Below, piece after piece: positions 8,693-16,904 of a DNA stretch of 64,000 nt (positions are counted from its first letter, which is position 1; the number at the start of each line of letters is the position of its first letter). The stretch is from Halorubrum sodomense. GTDB lineage: Archaea > Halobacteriota > Halobacteria > Halobacteriales > Haloferacaceae. The stretch covers positions 895,574-959,573 of the forward strand of contig NZ_FOYN01000001.1 of the NCBI RefSeq assembly GCF_900111935.1, written 5' to 3'. The notes below the pieces were generated by a model. The model saw nothing but the letters and a program-made list of their open reading frames with translations, had not been told where the DNA came from and did no database searches. A program made the position numbers and the translations under genes.

Positions 8693-9136
8693 ATGAGCGA
8701 CCCGTCACTCACGCTCGCCCCGGCCGACGACGGCTCGCTCGCCTACGTCGAGGAGCTGCTGGAAGCGAACGGCCTGCCGTCTCGGGACGTCCGTACCGCG
8801 CCCGGCGCCTTCTACGTCGCTCGCGACGGCGCCGAGCGCATCGGCGTCGGCGGCGTCGAACGGCGCGGCGGCTCCGGGCTGCTCCGGTCGGTTGCCGTCG
8901 AGGAGCCGAAGCGCGGACGAGGGTACGGGACGGCGCTTTGCGACGCGCTCGAAGCAGAGGCGACCGCCGACGGCGTCGACGCGCTGTACCTGCTCACGAC
9001 GACCGCTGCCGACTTCTTCGCGGCCCGGGGCTACGCAGAGATACCGCGGGAGGAGATCCCGGCCGAAATCCGCGCGACTTCACAGTTCGAGGGGCTGTGC
9101 CCGTCAACGGCCGTCTGTCTATGGGCGGAACTGTGA
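8693..9136 (+). CDS. GNAT N-acetyltransferase, ArsN2-like
   Basis: 147 residues with the GNAT acetyl-CoA loop in SVAVEEPKRGRGYGTALCD (R-G-x-G-Y-G-T). The C-terminal pattern LYLLTTTAADFFAARGYAEI then EIRATSQFEGLCPSTAV is the hallmark of the ArsN2 arsenic-resistance acetyltransferase group. There is no ars operon around it, so arsenic detoxification is an assignment by similarity only. Confidence 0.8.
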   Translation: MSDPSLTLAPADDGSLAYVEELLEANGLPSRDVRTAPGAFYVARDGAERIGVGGVERRGGSGLLRSVAVEEPKRGRGYGTALCDALEAEATADGVDALYLLTTTAADFFAARGYAEIPREEIPAEIRATSQFEGLCPSTAVCLWAEL

Positions 9137-9194
9137 GCTCGCGCCCGTCACCGAGCGCGCGACGGGTGAGAAGTCGATCGACCGCAGAACGAGA

Positions 9195-9512
9195 TCAGGC
9201 GCTGCCGTCGACGAACTGGTCGGCGCCCTCGTAGAACCAGTAGCCGTTCTCGCGCATCGCGCGGCCGAGCTCCTGGTGGAACTCGACGAAGTCCGCGAAC
9301 TCCTCCTGCTCGACGCCCTCGAAGATCTCCTCGACGGAGACGACCGTCTCGAAGTCGATCCGGATCGGGTGGTCGCCGTACTGCTCGACGTACTCCGCCG
9401 CCGTGAGCGGGAAGTCCTCCTCCTCGTCGATCTTCTTCGCGAGCACGGCGTGGCCGTACTGCCGCATGCCCTCGCTCCCCTGCTCGCCGTCGGGGTCGTG
9501 TGGCCAGTCCAT
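9195..9512 (-). CDS. small conserved haloarchaeal protein (DUF5785-like)
   Basis: 105 residues starting MDWPHDPDGEQGSEGMRQYG, chosen over a longer in-frame reading that runs through the lipoprotein gene on the other strand. It is acidic, mostly helical and has no TM segment. The phrases FPLTAAEYVEQYGDHPIRID and RENGYWFYEGADQF look conserved in haloarchaea. Function unknown. It converges on the ArsN2-like gene and diverges from the lipoprotein gene at 9642. Confidence 0.7.
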   Translation of the reverse strand: MDWPHDPDGEQGSEGMRQYGHAVLAKKIDEEEDFPLTAAEYVEQYGDHPIRIDFETVVSVEEIFEGVEQEEFADFVEFHQELGRAMRENGYWFYEGADQFVDGSA

Positions 9513-9641
9513 ACCGTGGAATTCGCCGGATCGGGGATAGTGGTTTCGGATGCGGCGGTGACGCCGGTCGCACGCCGCGAGGGCCCCAACCGCACCCCCG
9601 ACCGCACAAGACACTTCCCGCCAGTCCGCGTCGCCAGCAAT

Positions 9642-10109
9642 ATGCGCCGCAGAGCCCTCCTCGCGTCCGCGGCCGCTGTCTCGACCGCTTCGCTGGCCGG
9701 CTGTCCCACCCCGCCGTGGACCGACGATCCGACGACGATCGACGGCGCTGAACTGACCTTTCGACGCGAGTACGACGGCGACCTCGACGTCACCGAGTCC
9801 GGGGGGAACGACGTCGCAGAGCTGCGTCGACGCCTCGACGAAGATCCGCCGCGGCTGGTCGTGGCGGGATCGCTCCTCGACAGCCCCCGGCGTTGCTATC
9901 GAGTCACGCCGTTCGAGGCGGCGCTCGACGACGGGACCCTCCGCCTCCGGATCGTCTCCGAGGACGACCCCGACTCGGACGTTGACCGCTGCTCGGACGT
10001 CGCCGAACCTCACCCGTACTCGGTCGCGGTCGCGTTCCTCGAGGCGCCCGTCCCGGAGCGCGTCGTCGTCCGGCACGAAGACGAGACGGTGCTGGAAGAA
10101 CGGGTATAA
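9642..10109 (+). CDS. haloarchaeal lipoprotein
   Basis: 155 residues. MRRRALLASAAAVSTASLAGC combines an Arg-rich start, a hydrophobic core and a lipobox Cys at residue 21, so export by Tat and lipid anchoring are likely. The mature part is acidic and beta-rich, with a Cys pair in RRCYRV and VDRCSDV that may form a disulfide. No functional domain recognised. Confidence 0.75.
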   Translation: MRRRALLASAAAVSTASLAGCPTPPWTDDPTTIDGAELTFRREYDGDLDVTESGGNDVAELRRRLDEDPPRLVVAGSLLDSPRRCYRVTPFEAALDDGTLRLRIVSEDDPDSDVDRCSDVAEPHPYSVAVAFLEAPVPERVVVRHEDETVLEERV

Positions 10110-10124
10110 AAAAGCCGACGTCGC

Positions 10125-12269
10125 TCAGTCGTCCGCCGATGCCGGCGAGTCGTCGCCCGCGGCCTCGATGTCGACCTCGATCTCGGCCGAAGCGGCCTTG
10201 TACTCGGGGATCTTCGAGCGCTCGTCGAGCACGTCGTTGGTGAGGCGGTTCGCGGAGGCGGCCGCGAAGTGCGGCGTGGTCCAGACCACGCCCTCCTTGA
10301 TGTCCTCGGTGACGTCGGCGCGGACGGTGATCTCCCCGCGCCGGGACTTGAGGTTGACGTAGTCGCCGTCCTCGATCCCGTACCGCTCGGCGTCGTTCGG
10401 GTGGACGTCGACGAAGTTCTCCGGGTGCTGGTTCGAGAGCGTGGGCGAGCGGCGGCTCATCGTCCCGGTGTTGTAGTGTTCCTCGAGCCGCGCCGTGGTC
10501 AACACCAGCGGGTACTCCTCGTCGGGGACCTCCTTCGGCTCCTGGTGGACGACGCCCTCGATGCGCCCGAGGCCGTCCTCGGTCTCGAACTCGTCCTCGT
10601 AGAGGAACGGGTCGCCCTCGTCGCCCTCCTCGTAGCAGGGCCAGTGGAGCCCCGTCTCCCCGAGCGCGTCGTAGGTCATCCCGTGCATGATCGGGCACAC
10701 CTCGCGCAGCTCCTCGAACACGTCCTCGGGGCCGTCGAACGCGAACTCGTCGCCGTCGAACAGGCGCGTCCCCACCTCACAGAGGATGTCGAGGTCGTGA
10801 CGCGTGTTCTCGTGGACCTTGTGGACGCCGCGCATGCGCTGGACGCGGCGGTCGGTGTTGGTGACCGTGCCGTCGCGCTCGGCCCACGTCGTCGCCGGGA
10901 GGACCACGTCCGCGAGCTCGGCGGTCTCGGTCATGAAGATGTCCTGGACCACCATGAAGTCGAGCTCCTCGCGGAACCGCTTCTCGGTCTCGTTGCCGTC
11001 GGGCTCGCTCATGATCGGGTTCTCGCCCATGACGTAGAGCCCGTGGACGGTGTCGCCGATCGCGTGGGAGATCTCGACGTTCGTCAGCCCGGGCTCCGAG
11101 GGGATCTCGAACCCCCACACGTCCTCGACGGACTCGCGCGCCTCGTCGTCGTCGACGAGCTGGTACCCCGGGAGAACGTTCGGCATCGCGCCCACGTCGC
11201 AGGTGCCCTGGACGTTGTTCTGCCCGCGCAGGGGGTTGACGCCGGTCCCCGGGCGACCGAGGTTCCCCGTGATCAGCGCGAGGTTGATCTCGTTCTGGAC
11301 GTTGTCGACGCCGCAGGTGTGCTGGCTCATCCCCATCCCGGTGAAGATGGCCGCGTCGTTCGCCATCGCGTACTTCTCGGCGGCGAGCTCGATGTCCGCC
11401 AGCGGCACGCCGCACTCCTCGGCGGCCGCCTCCTTGTCGAAGTCCGCGAGCGTCTCCTTCAGGTGGTCGAACCCCTTCGTGCGCGCTTCGACGAACGCCT
11501 CGTCGATCCAGCCCGCGTCCGGCTCTTCCTCGTGGCGCTCGAGGATCGTCTTGAGGACGATGTTCAGGAGCGGAATGTCGGTGCCGGGCTTCAGCTGGAG
11601 GTGCATGTGCCGGTCGGTGTCGTCGATCTCGAACGACCGGGTGGTCTTGTTCGCGTGCGGGTCGACCTGGATGACGGTCGCGCCCTCTAAGACGGCCTGC
11701 CGGAAGTACTGGCTGTTGGCGATCGGGTGCTGCTCGCCGGGGTTCGCGCCCTGGATCCACAGCACGTCCGCGGAGTCCTCCAGGTCGGCCATGCTGTTCG
11801 TCATCGCGCCCATCCCGAGGCTGGTGCGCAGCGCCCACACCGTCGACGCGTGACACATCCGCGTACAGTTGTCCACCTGGTTCGTGCCGTACCGGCGCGC
11901 CAGCTTCTGGATCAGGTAGTTCTCCTCGTTGAACGTCTTCGAGGAGCCGAAGAATCCCATCCCGTCCGGCCCGTGCTCCTCGCGAATTCCCTCCATCTCG
12001 TCGACGACGCGGTCGAGCGCCTCCTCCCACGTCGCCTCGCGGAACTCGCCGCCGTCCTTGATCAGCGGCTCGGTCAGTCGGTCCTCGTGGTCGACGACCT
12101 GCGTCGCCGCCCCGCCCTTGATGCAGACGCTCCCCTCGTTCACCGGCGCGTCGGCCCACGGCATAAAGCGCATCTCGCCCGGCTCGTCGCCCTCCAGCAC
12201 GCGGATCCCGCAGCCGACGCCGCAGTACGGGCAGATCGTTTTGGTCGCGTCGTCCGGCTCACTGGACAT
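10125..12269 (-). CDS. fdhF: formate dehydrogenase alpha subunit (Mo/W-bis-MGD oxidoreductase)
   Basis: 714 residues from MSSEPDD; an ATG three codons upstream is also possible. Cys13, 16, 20 and 49 (CPYCGVGCG...CIKGG) form the [4Fe-4S] site. The metal ligand is Cys139 in NCTRMCHAS, followed by His as in formate dehydrogenase, replacing the Sec of E. coli FdhH. MGENPIMSEPDGN and the C-terminal MSRRSPTLSNQHPENFVDV cofactor-binding region are intact. It oxidises formate to CO2, and there is no beta subunit or accessory gene next to it. It is divergent from a formaldehyde dehydrogenase, suggesting a C1 oxidation unit. Confidence 0.9.
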   Translation of the reverse strand: MSSEPDDATKTICPYCGVGCGIRVLEGDEPGEMRFMPWADAPVNEGSVCIKGGAATQVVDHEDRLTEPLIKDGGEFREATWEEALDRVVDEMEGIREEHGPDGMGFFGSSKTFNEENYLIQKLARRYGTNQVDNCTRMCHASTVWALRTSLGMGAMTNSMADLEDSADVLWIQGANPGEQHPIANSQYFRQAVLEGATVIQVDPHANKTTRSFEIDDTDRHMHLQLKPGTDIPLLNIVLKTILERHEEEPDAGWIDEAFVEARTKGFDHLKETLADFDKEAAAEECGVPLADIELAAEKYAMANDAAIFTGMGMSQHTCGVDNVQNEINLALITGNLGRPGTGVNPLRGQNNVQGTCDVGAMPNVLPGYQLVDDDEARESVEDVWGFEIPSEPGLTNVEISHAIGDTVHGLYVMGENPIMSEPDGNETEKRFREELDFMVVQDIFMTETAELADVVLPATTWAERDGTVTNTDRRVQRMRGVHKVHENTRHDLDILCEVGTRLFDGDEFAFDGPEDVFEELREVCPIMHGMTYDALGETGLHWPCYEEGDEGDPFLYEDEFETEDGLGRIEGVVHQEPKEVPDEEYPLVLTTARLEEHYNTGTMSRRSPTLSNQHPENFVDVHPNDAERYGIEDGDYVNLKSRRGEITVRADVTEDIKEGVVWTTPHFAAASANRLTNDVLDERSKIPEYKAASAEIEVDIEAAGDDSPASADD

Positions 12270-12385
12270 CTGTCTCACCGCCTCCGTGCGCGTTCATACC
12301 ACACGATCGATCGTCAGCGTCCATGAGTGTATCGGTGGATTCACACGAGCGGAGCCGCGGGGAGGCTCCCGACCCCGTCTCGCAA

Positions 12386-12480
12386 TATTTGTTAATAGCG
12401 AAACGAACCGAGTTATTAATGGTAAAATATAATGGAAAAACATTTACTATGTGTTGTTAACACGTTACAATCGCAACAAC
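12386..12480. promoter_or_regulatory. AT-rich divergent promoter region between fdhF and formaldehyde dehydrogenase
   Basis: A clearly AT-rich island in a GC-rich genome. It contains TATTTGTTAATAG near 12386-12398 (leftward TATA candidate), AAAATATAATGG near 12424-12435 and CATTTACTAT near 12440 (rightward candidate, about 40 bp before the ATG at 12481), plus the 8-bp palindrome TGTTAACA near 12455. Suggests joint control of the two C1 genes. Confidence 0.55.
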
Positions 12481-13650
12481 ATGAGAGCAGTTGTGTACCA
12501 AGGCCCCTACGATGTGGCCGTCGAGGAGGTAGACGAACCGGAGATAGAACACCCGAACGACGTCGTCGTCGACATCACCACGTCCTGTATCTGCGGCTCC
12601 GACCTCCACATGTACGAGGGACGGACCGCGGCCGAGGAGGGGATCATCTTCGGCCACGAGAACATGGGGATCGTCAGCGAGGTCGGCGAGGCGGTATCGA
12701 CGTTAGAGGAGGGAGACCGCGTCGTCATGCCGTTCAACGTCTCCTGCGGCTTCTGCCAGAACTGCGAGGAGGGGTACACGGGCTTCTGTACCAACGTCAA
12801 CCCCGGCTTCGCGGGCGGCGCGTACGGCTACGTCGCCATGGGGCCGTACCCCGGCGGACAGGCCGAGAAGCTGCGCGTCCCGTACGCCGACCACAACGCC
12901 CTGAAGCTGCCCGAGGGCCGCGAGCACGAGGACGCGTTCTCGCTGCTCGCGGACATCTTCCCGACCGGCTGGCACGGCACCGAGCTGGCGAACCTCGAGT
13001 CCGGCGAGTCCGTCGCCATCTTCGGCGCGGGACCGGTCGGGCTGATGGCCGCCTACAGCGCGAAGATCAAGGGCGCGGCCGAAATTTACGTCGTCGACCA
13101 GGTGCCGAGCCGACTTGAGCTCGCGGAGGAGCACTGCGACGCCCACGCCATTGACTTCTCCGAGGGCGACCCGGTCGACCAGATCATCGAGGAGCACGGC
13201 GGGATGGTCGACAAGGGCGTCGACGCGGTCGGTTACCAGGCGACCGATCCGGACGACGTCGACACCGAGACGGAGGACTACTCCTACCAGCCGGCCAAGG
13301 AGAACCCGGCGGTCGTGATCAACAACCTGATCCGGGTGGTCCGGCCGACCGGCGAGCTCGGCATCCCCGGCCTGTACGTCCCCGAGGACCCGGGCGCACC
13401 CGACGACATGGCCGCACAGGGCCGCCTCGGCATCGACTTCGGGAAGTTCTTCGAGAAGGGGCTCAAGTGCGGCACCGGCCAGTGTAACGTCAAGGAGTAC
13501 AACCGGTACCTGCGCGACATGATCATCGAGGGGCGCGCGGACCCGAGCTGGGTCGTCTCCCACCGGGTCGACCTCGAGGAGGCCCCCGAGATGTACGAGG
13601 CGTTCGACGCCCGCGAGGAGGGCGTCACGAAGGTCCTGTTAGAGCCTTGA
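12481..13650 (+). CDS. glutathione-independent formaldehyde dehydrogenase (zinc MDR family)
   Basis: 389 residues from MRAVVYQGPYDVAVEEV at 12481; an upstream ATG in frame adds ten unlikely residues. The catalytic zinc site is visible in SCICGSDLHMYEG with the later GHE. Structural-zinc cysteines lie in SCGFCQNCEEGYTGFC, and the NAD site is FGAGPVGLMA. The long insert and ending match the formaldehyde dismutase/dehydrogenase branch, which oxidises formaldehyde to formate. Divergent to fdhF, which would take formate on to CO2. Specificity cannot be proved by sequence alone. Confidence 0.85.
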   Translation: MRAVVYQGPYDVAVEEVDEPEIEHPNDVVVDITTSCICGSDLHMYEGRTAAEEGIIFGHENMGIVSEVGEAVSTLEEGDRVVMPFNVSCGFCQNCEEGYTGFCTNVNPGFAGGAYGYVAMGPYPGGQAEKLRVPYADHNALKLPEGREHEDAFSLLADIFPTGWHGTELANLESGESVAIFGAGPVGLMAAYSAKIKGAAEIYVVDQVPSRLELAEEHCDAHAIDFSEGDPVDQIIEEHGGMVDKGVDAVGYQATDPDDVDTETEDYSYQPAKENPAVVINNLIRVVRPTGELGIPGLYVPEDPGAPDDMAAQGRLGIDFGKFFEKGLKCGTGQCNVKEYNRYLRDMIIEGRADPSWVVSHRVDLEEAPEMYEAFDAREEGVTKVLLEP

Positions 13651-13701
13651 GACCGCCGCGTCGCGCCGCCGCTTCGAACTCCGCGCTTTTTTCGCCCGCG
13701 C

Positions 13702-13869
13702 TCACGCCCTGAGCCACGCCTTCGGGTGGTCGCTCCGGAGGTGCGTCTGGTACTCCCGGACGAGCGCCGGGTACGTGTCGGCCACGCAGTGCCAGTCGCA
13801 GAGGTCGCACTCACGCTCCACGCCGTCGTCGTCGCCCCGAACGTACCCGCCGCGTCTGTAAGTCGGCAT
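13702..13869 (-). CDS. small zinc-finger protein (C2H2-like)
   Basis: 55 residues, MPTYRRGGYVRGDD onward; the longer reading adds unlikely sequence. C-x2-C (CDLCDW) is followed by a TH...DH pair (TYPALVREYQTHLRSDHP), which would complete a C2H2 zinc finger. Small zinc-finger proteins are common regulators in haloarchaea. No known partner nearby. Confidence 0.6.
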   Translation of the reverse strand: MPTYRRGGYVRGDDDGVERECDLCDWHCVADTYPALVREYQTHLRSDHPKAWLRA

Positions 13870-14011
13870 CTGTTGCTCCGTCGACCCGGGTCGGCCCGCG
13901 TCTGACCGGTGTAAACGCCCGCCACGCTTGAGGGTGTCGGCGAAGCAGGGGAGTCGCCCTCCCGTCCGGGCCGCCGAAACGGGTATGTCATTCCGGCGCG
14001 TGGTCACGCCC

Positions 14012-14164
14012 ATGTGTAAGTACTGCAACTGGGCCTTCCACGACGGGTGGGGGGAGCTGCTGAAGTACGACGAGACGTACCAGTCGGCGGTCGGCGCGGA
14101 GACGGAGTCGACCCACGGCTTCCACGACGAGTGGGACGACCTCCGGAGCGAGCTGGGGATCTAG
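14012..14164 (+). CDS. possible 50-residue protein with a CxxC motif
   Basis: [20 protein letters not shown] onward, overlapping by 4 bp the convergent end of the CobW gene. It has one C-x2-C and three His. A longer start at 13985 exists. Composition looks acidic and haloarchaeal, but the size makes the call uncertain. Confidence 0.4.
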   Translation: MCKYCNWAFHDGWGELLKYDETYQSAVGAETESTHGFHDEWDDLRSELGI

Positions 14165-15285
14165 ATCGGGAACACCGCGTCCGGGTCCGCCGTCGTCTCG
14201 GCGTCGCCCGCGACGAGTCCGGCCAGCTCCTCGCGGATCCCCGACTCGTCGAGGTCCTCGCCGATGAACACCAGCCGCGTCCGGCGGTCGTCGTCGGACC
14301 CCCACTCGCCGATCGGTCCGGCCTGGACCGACGGGCCGGCCTGGCTCACGCCGATCACCTCGTCGGTGCCCGCCACCCGGACCACGCCCTTCGCGCGGAC
14401 GATCGACCCGTCCCAGTCGTCGAGCCACGCCGCGAGCGCCTCCGGGTCGAGCGGCTCGCTCGACCGGTAGACGAACGAGCCGACGCCGTGCGCGGCGGCC
14501 GCGCCCTCCGGATGCGCGTGGTCGTGGCCCTCTCCGCCGTCGTGGTCGTGACCGCTCGCCTCCTCGTCGGCGATGGCGCGCTTCCACCCCGCCGACCCCT
14601 TCGCCGACTCGAAGTCGAACCGGCCGGTGTCGAGCACCTCGCCGGGGTCGACCGCGGAGTAGGTGGTCCGGATCCGCTTCGCCCTCGGGCCCAGCCGCTC
14701 CGCGACCGCCTCGATCCGGTCGAGCACGTCGTCGGGCACCATGTCGGTCTTGTTCACCAGGAGGACGTCGCAGAACTCGATCCCCTCGACGAGCACGTCC
14801 GCGAGCGGGCGGTCCGTCTCCGGCTCCGCCCCGCCGGGGAGGCTCTCGCCCGCGTCGAACTCCTTCCAGAAGCCGTAGGCGTCGAGGACGGTCACCATCG
14901 TGTCCAGCCGGAACCGCTCGCGGGGGTCGACGTCGCTGTCCTCGGTCCCCTCGGTGAACGCCCGGGCGATCGGCACCGGCTCCGAGATGCCCGACGACTC
15001 GACGAGGAGGTAGTCGAACTCGCGCGACTCCGCGAGCGCCGCGGCCTCGCTCAGCAGGTCGTCCTGGAGCCGACAGCAGATACAGCCGTTCGAGAGGTCC
15101 ACGACGCCCTCCTCGTCGTTCTCGCGGGCGATCTTCTCGGCGTCGACGTTCACCTCGCCCATGTCGTTCAGGATGACGGCGATCCGTCTGTCGCCCGGGT
15201 TCGAGAGCAGGTGGTTCACGAGCGTCGTCTTCCCGGCGCCGAGGTAGCCGCTGAGGACGGTGACCGGGATCCGGTCGTCTGACAT
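14161..15285 (-). CDS. CobW/P47K-family GTPase, putative metal chaperone
   Basis: 374 residues from [20 protein letters not shown]. Walker A is [10 protein letters not shown], the metal-binding CxCC is in SNGCICC (about residue 72), Walker B lies near DYLLVESSG, and the guanine motif is NKTD. A His/Asp-rich loop ([16 protein letters not shown], about 255) and a CobW C-terminal domain follow. Family members use GTP to hand zinc or cobalt to target enzymes. An upstream in-frame start at 15339 adds 18 residues and is less likely. Confidence 0.9.
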   Translation of the reverse strand: MSDDRIPVTVLSGYLGAGKTTLVNHLLSNPGDRRIAVILNDMGEVNVDAEKIARENDEEGVVDLSNGCICCRLQDDLLSEAAALAESREFDYLLVESSGISEPVPIARAFTEGTEDSDVDPRERFRLDTMVTVLDAYGFWKEFDAGESLPGGAEPETDRPLADVLVEGIEFCDVLLVNKTDMVPDDVLDRIEAVAERLGPRAKRIRTTYSAVDPGEVLDTGRFDFESAKGSAGWKRAIADEEASGHDHDGGEGHDHAHPEGAAAAHGVGSFVYRSSEPLDPEALAAWLDDWDGSIVRAKGVVRVAGTDEVIGVSQAGPSVQAGPIGEWGSDDDRRTRLVFIGEDLDESGIREELAGLVAGDAETTADPDAVFPI

Positions 15286-15375
15286 GTGTGGTGTCAATGC
15301 CCACACCGATATGAAACGATCGATCGGGATGATTGGCACGAACGTTCATCCGTCTCACCGACGTACCACGAGGCG

Positions 15376-16002
15376 ATGGACCTGAGCGAATCGACCGTCC
15401 GGGACCGCGCCCGGACGTACGCGGAGCGGGAGCCGTTATACGACGTGGAGCGACAGCACGTCGAGACGGTCCCGGAGACGTTCGCCGGCGACGAGTACGG
15501 CCGCCGGGACGCCCAGTGGATCGTCCGGTGGTACTTCCGGCGCTACCTCGGCGAGTACCCCGACCGCGAGCGGCGCGAGCGGGAGGAGGCGTTCCGCGAC
15601 AACGACTTCGGCGACGTGATCGACGCCATCGACGCCGCCGTCGACGCGCTCGGTGTCGGGGAGAACGAGGGGGCCGACGCGGCGGAGAGGGGCGACGCGG
15701 CGGAGGCAGACGCCGCCCTCGACGCGCTCACCGCGCTCGACGGGGTCGACGTCGCGGTCGCGTCGGGGTTCTGCCAGTTCCTCGCCCCCGAGCGGTTCGT
15801 CGCGGTCGACCGCCGGACGTGGGCGGTGCTCGCCGCGGCGGGCGAGCTCGACGCCTCCTACCCGGAGCCGCCGTCGGCCGCCGACTACCGGCGGTTCGAC
15901 GACGCCTGCCGGGCCGTGATGGAACGCACGGGCGTCGACGCGTGGACGCTGTACCGGGCGCTGTGGGTGTCGTACGAGCAGTTGCCTGACGCGGACGCGT
16001 GA
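15376..16002 (+). CDS. conserved haloarchaeal protein, possible helix-hairpin-helix fold
   Basis: 208 residues from MDLSESTVRDRARTYAERE. N-terminal helices are rich in Arg/Glu, then an Asp/Ala-rich linker, then DALTALDGVDVAVASGFCQFLAPERFVAVDRR..W. That last part resembles the helix-hairpin-helix followed by a D-x-R-x-W helix seen in DNA-glycosylase-like folds. No catalytic residue can be named. Function unknown. Confidence 0.7.
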   Translation: MDLSESTVRDRARTYAEREPLYDVERQHVETVPETFAGDEYGRRDAQWIVRWYFRRYLGEYPDRERREREEAFRDNDFGDVIDAIDAAVDALGVGENEGADAAERGDAAEADAALDALTALDGVDVAVASGFCQFLAPERFVAVDRRTWAVLAAAGELDASYPEPPSAADYRRFDDACRAVMERTGVDAWTLYRALWVSYEQLPDADA

Positions 16003-16033
16003 AGAGATCCGTTCGCCGGCCGCACGGAACTAC

Positions 16034-16765
16034 TCACTCCACGACCTCGACGACCGGGTCGTCGGAGACGAGCCGCGTGAGGACGACGCGCGGCACGTTC
16101 GCGCGGTAGAGAATTTCGCGGGCGACCGCCCGGGCCGCGGTCGCGTCCGCCTCGTCGTCGACCTTGTTCACGACCGGGATCGCGGTCGCGTCGCCGGGGA
16201 CGTCCTTCAGCCCGCCGGCGGGACTCGCGAGGACCGTCGCCACGTCGGCGGGGGTGAGCTCGTCGCCGATCTCCCGGCCGGTGATCGCGGCGACCGCCTC
16301 CGGCCGGTGGACGCGCTCCTCGGTGAGCGGCTCCCCGACGACGTGCGCGCTCGCGATCGGCACGATGACGTCCGCGTTCCGCGGGATCTGCGGCTCGCGC
16401 TCGCTCGGCGCCTTGAACTCCCGGAGGCGCGCCCCGTCCGCCTTCACGAGCGTCGCGCCCGGCTCGGCGTCGGCGATATCGGCGACTACGTCCACGTCGT
16501 ACCCGAGGTACCGGTCCGACCGGTCGCGCTCGGGGACGAGCCCGAGCGGCCAGTCGCCGGCGTCGGCGTCCTCGATCGCTCCTATCGGGTCCTCGGTCAC
16601 GCGCACCGTCGCGACCCGGTCGTCGAAGATCGGTATCCGGACGCTCGCCGTCACCACCGACCGGTCGAGTCGGTCCGCGAGCGCGAACAGCGTCGACTTC
16701 TTGCCGCCCGCGCCGACGACGCAGAGGGTCGCGTCGCGGGCGTCGAGCGCGGTCGTCAAGTCCAT
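16034..16765 (-). CDS. yqeC: YqeC-family (selenium cofactor biosynthesis) protein
   Basis: 243 residues from MDLTTALDARDATLCVVGAGGKKSTL. The P-loop-like GAGGKKST at the start, KADGARLREFKAPSEREPQIP in the middle and NKVD near the end are typical of YqeC, linked in bacteria to selenium-dependent molybdenum hydroxylase maturation. No selD or molybdenum hydroxylase genes are visible here. The divergent neighbour is a tungsten/molybdenum aldehyde oxidoreductase homolog, so a link to pterin-cofactor enzymes is possible. Confidence 0.8.
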   Translation of the reverse strand: MDLTTALDARDATLCVVGAGGKKSTLFALADRLDRSVVTASVRIPIFDDRVATVRVTEDPIGAIEDADAGDWPLGLVPERDRSDRYLGYDVDVVADIADAEPGATLVKADGARLREFKAPSEREPQIPRNADVIVPIASAHVVGEPLTEERVHRPEAVAAITGREIGDELTPADVATVLASPAGGLKDVPGDATAIPVVNKVDDEADATAARAVAREILYRANVPRVVLTRLVSDDPVVEVVE

Positions 16766-16904
16766 GCCGCCGCGTTCGGGCGCCGCGTCCCTCACTCTGG
16801 CGGTCGGTGACGCGCTCCGCGGGCCTAACTGCGCTCGGAGCCGACGCGGGGGCCGACCCCCCCGGCGAACAGATTGATACGTCCTCGCCGCGCAGGGCCT
16901 CCAA

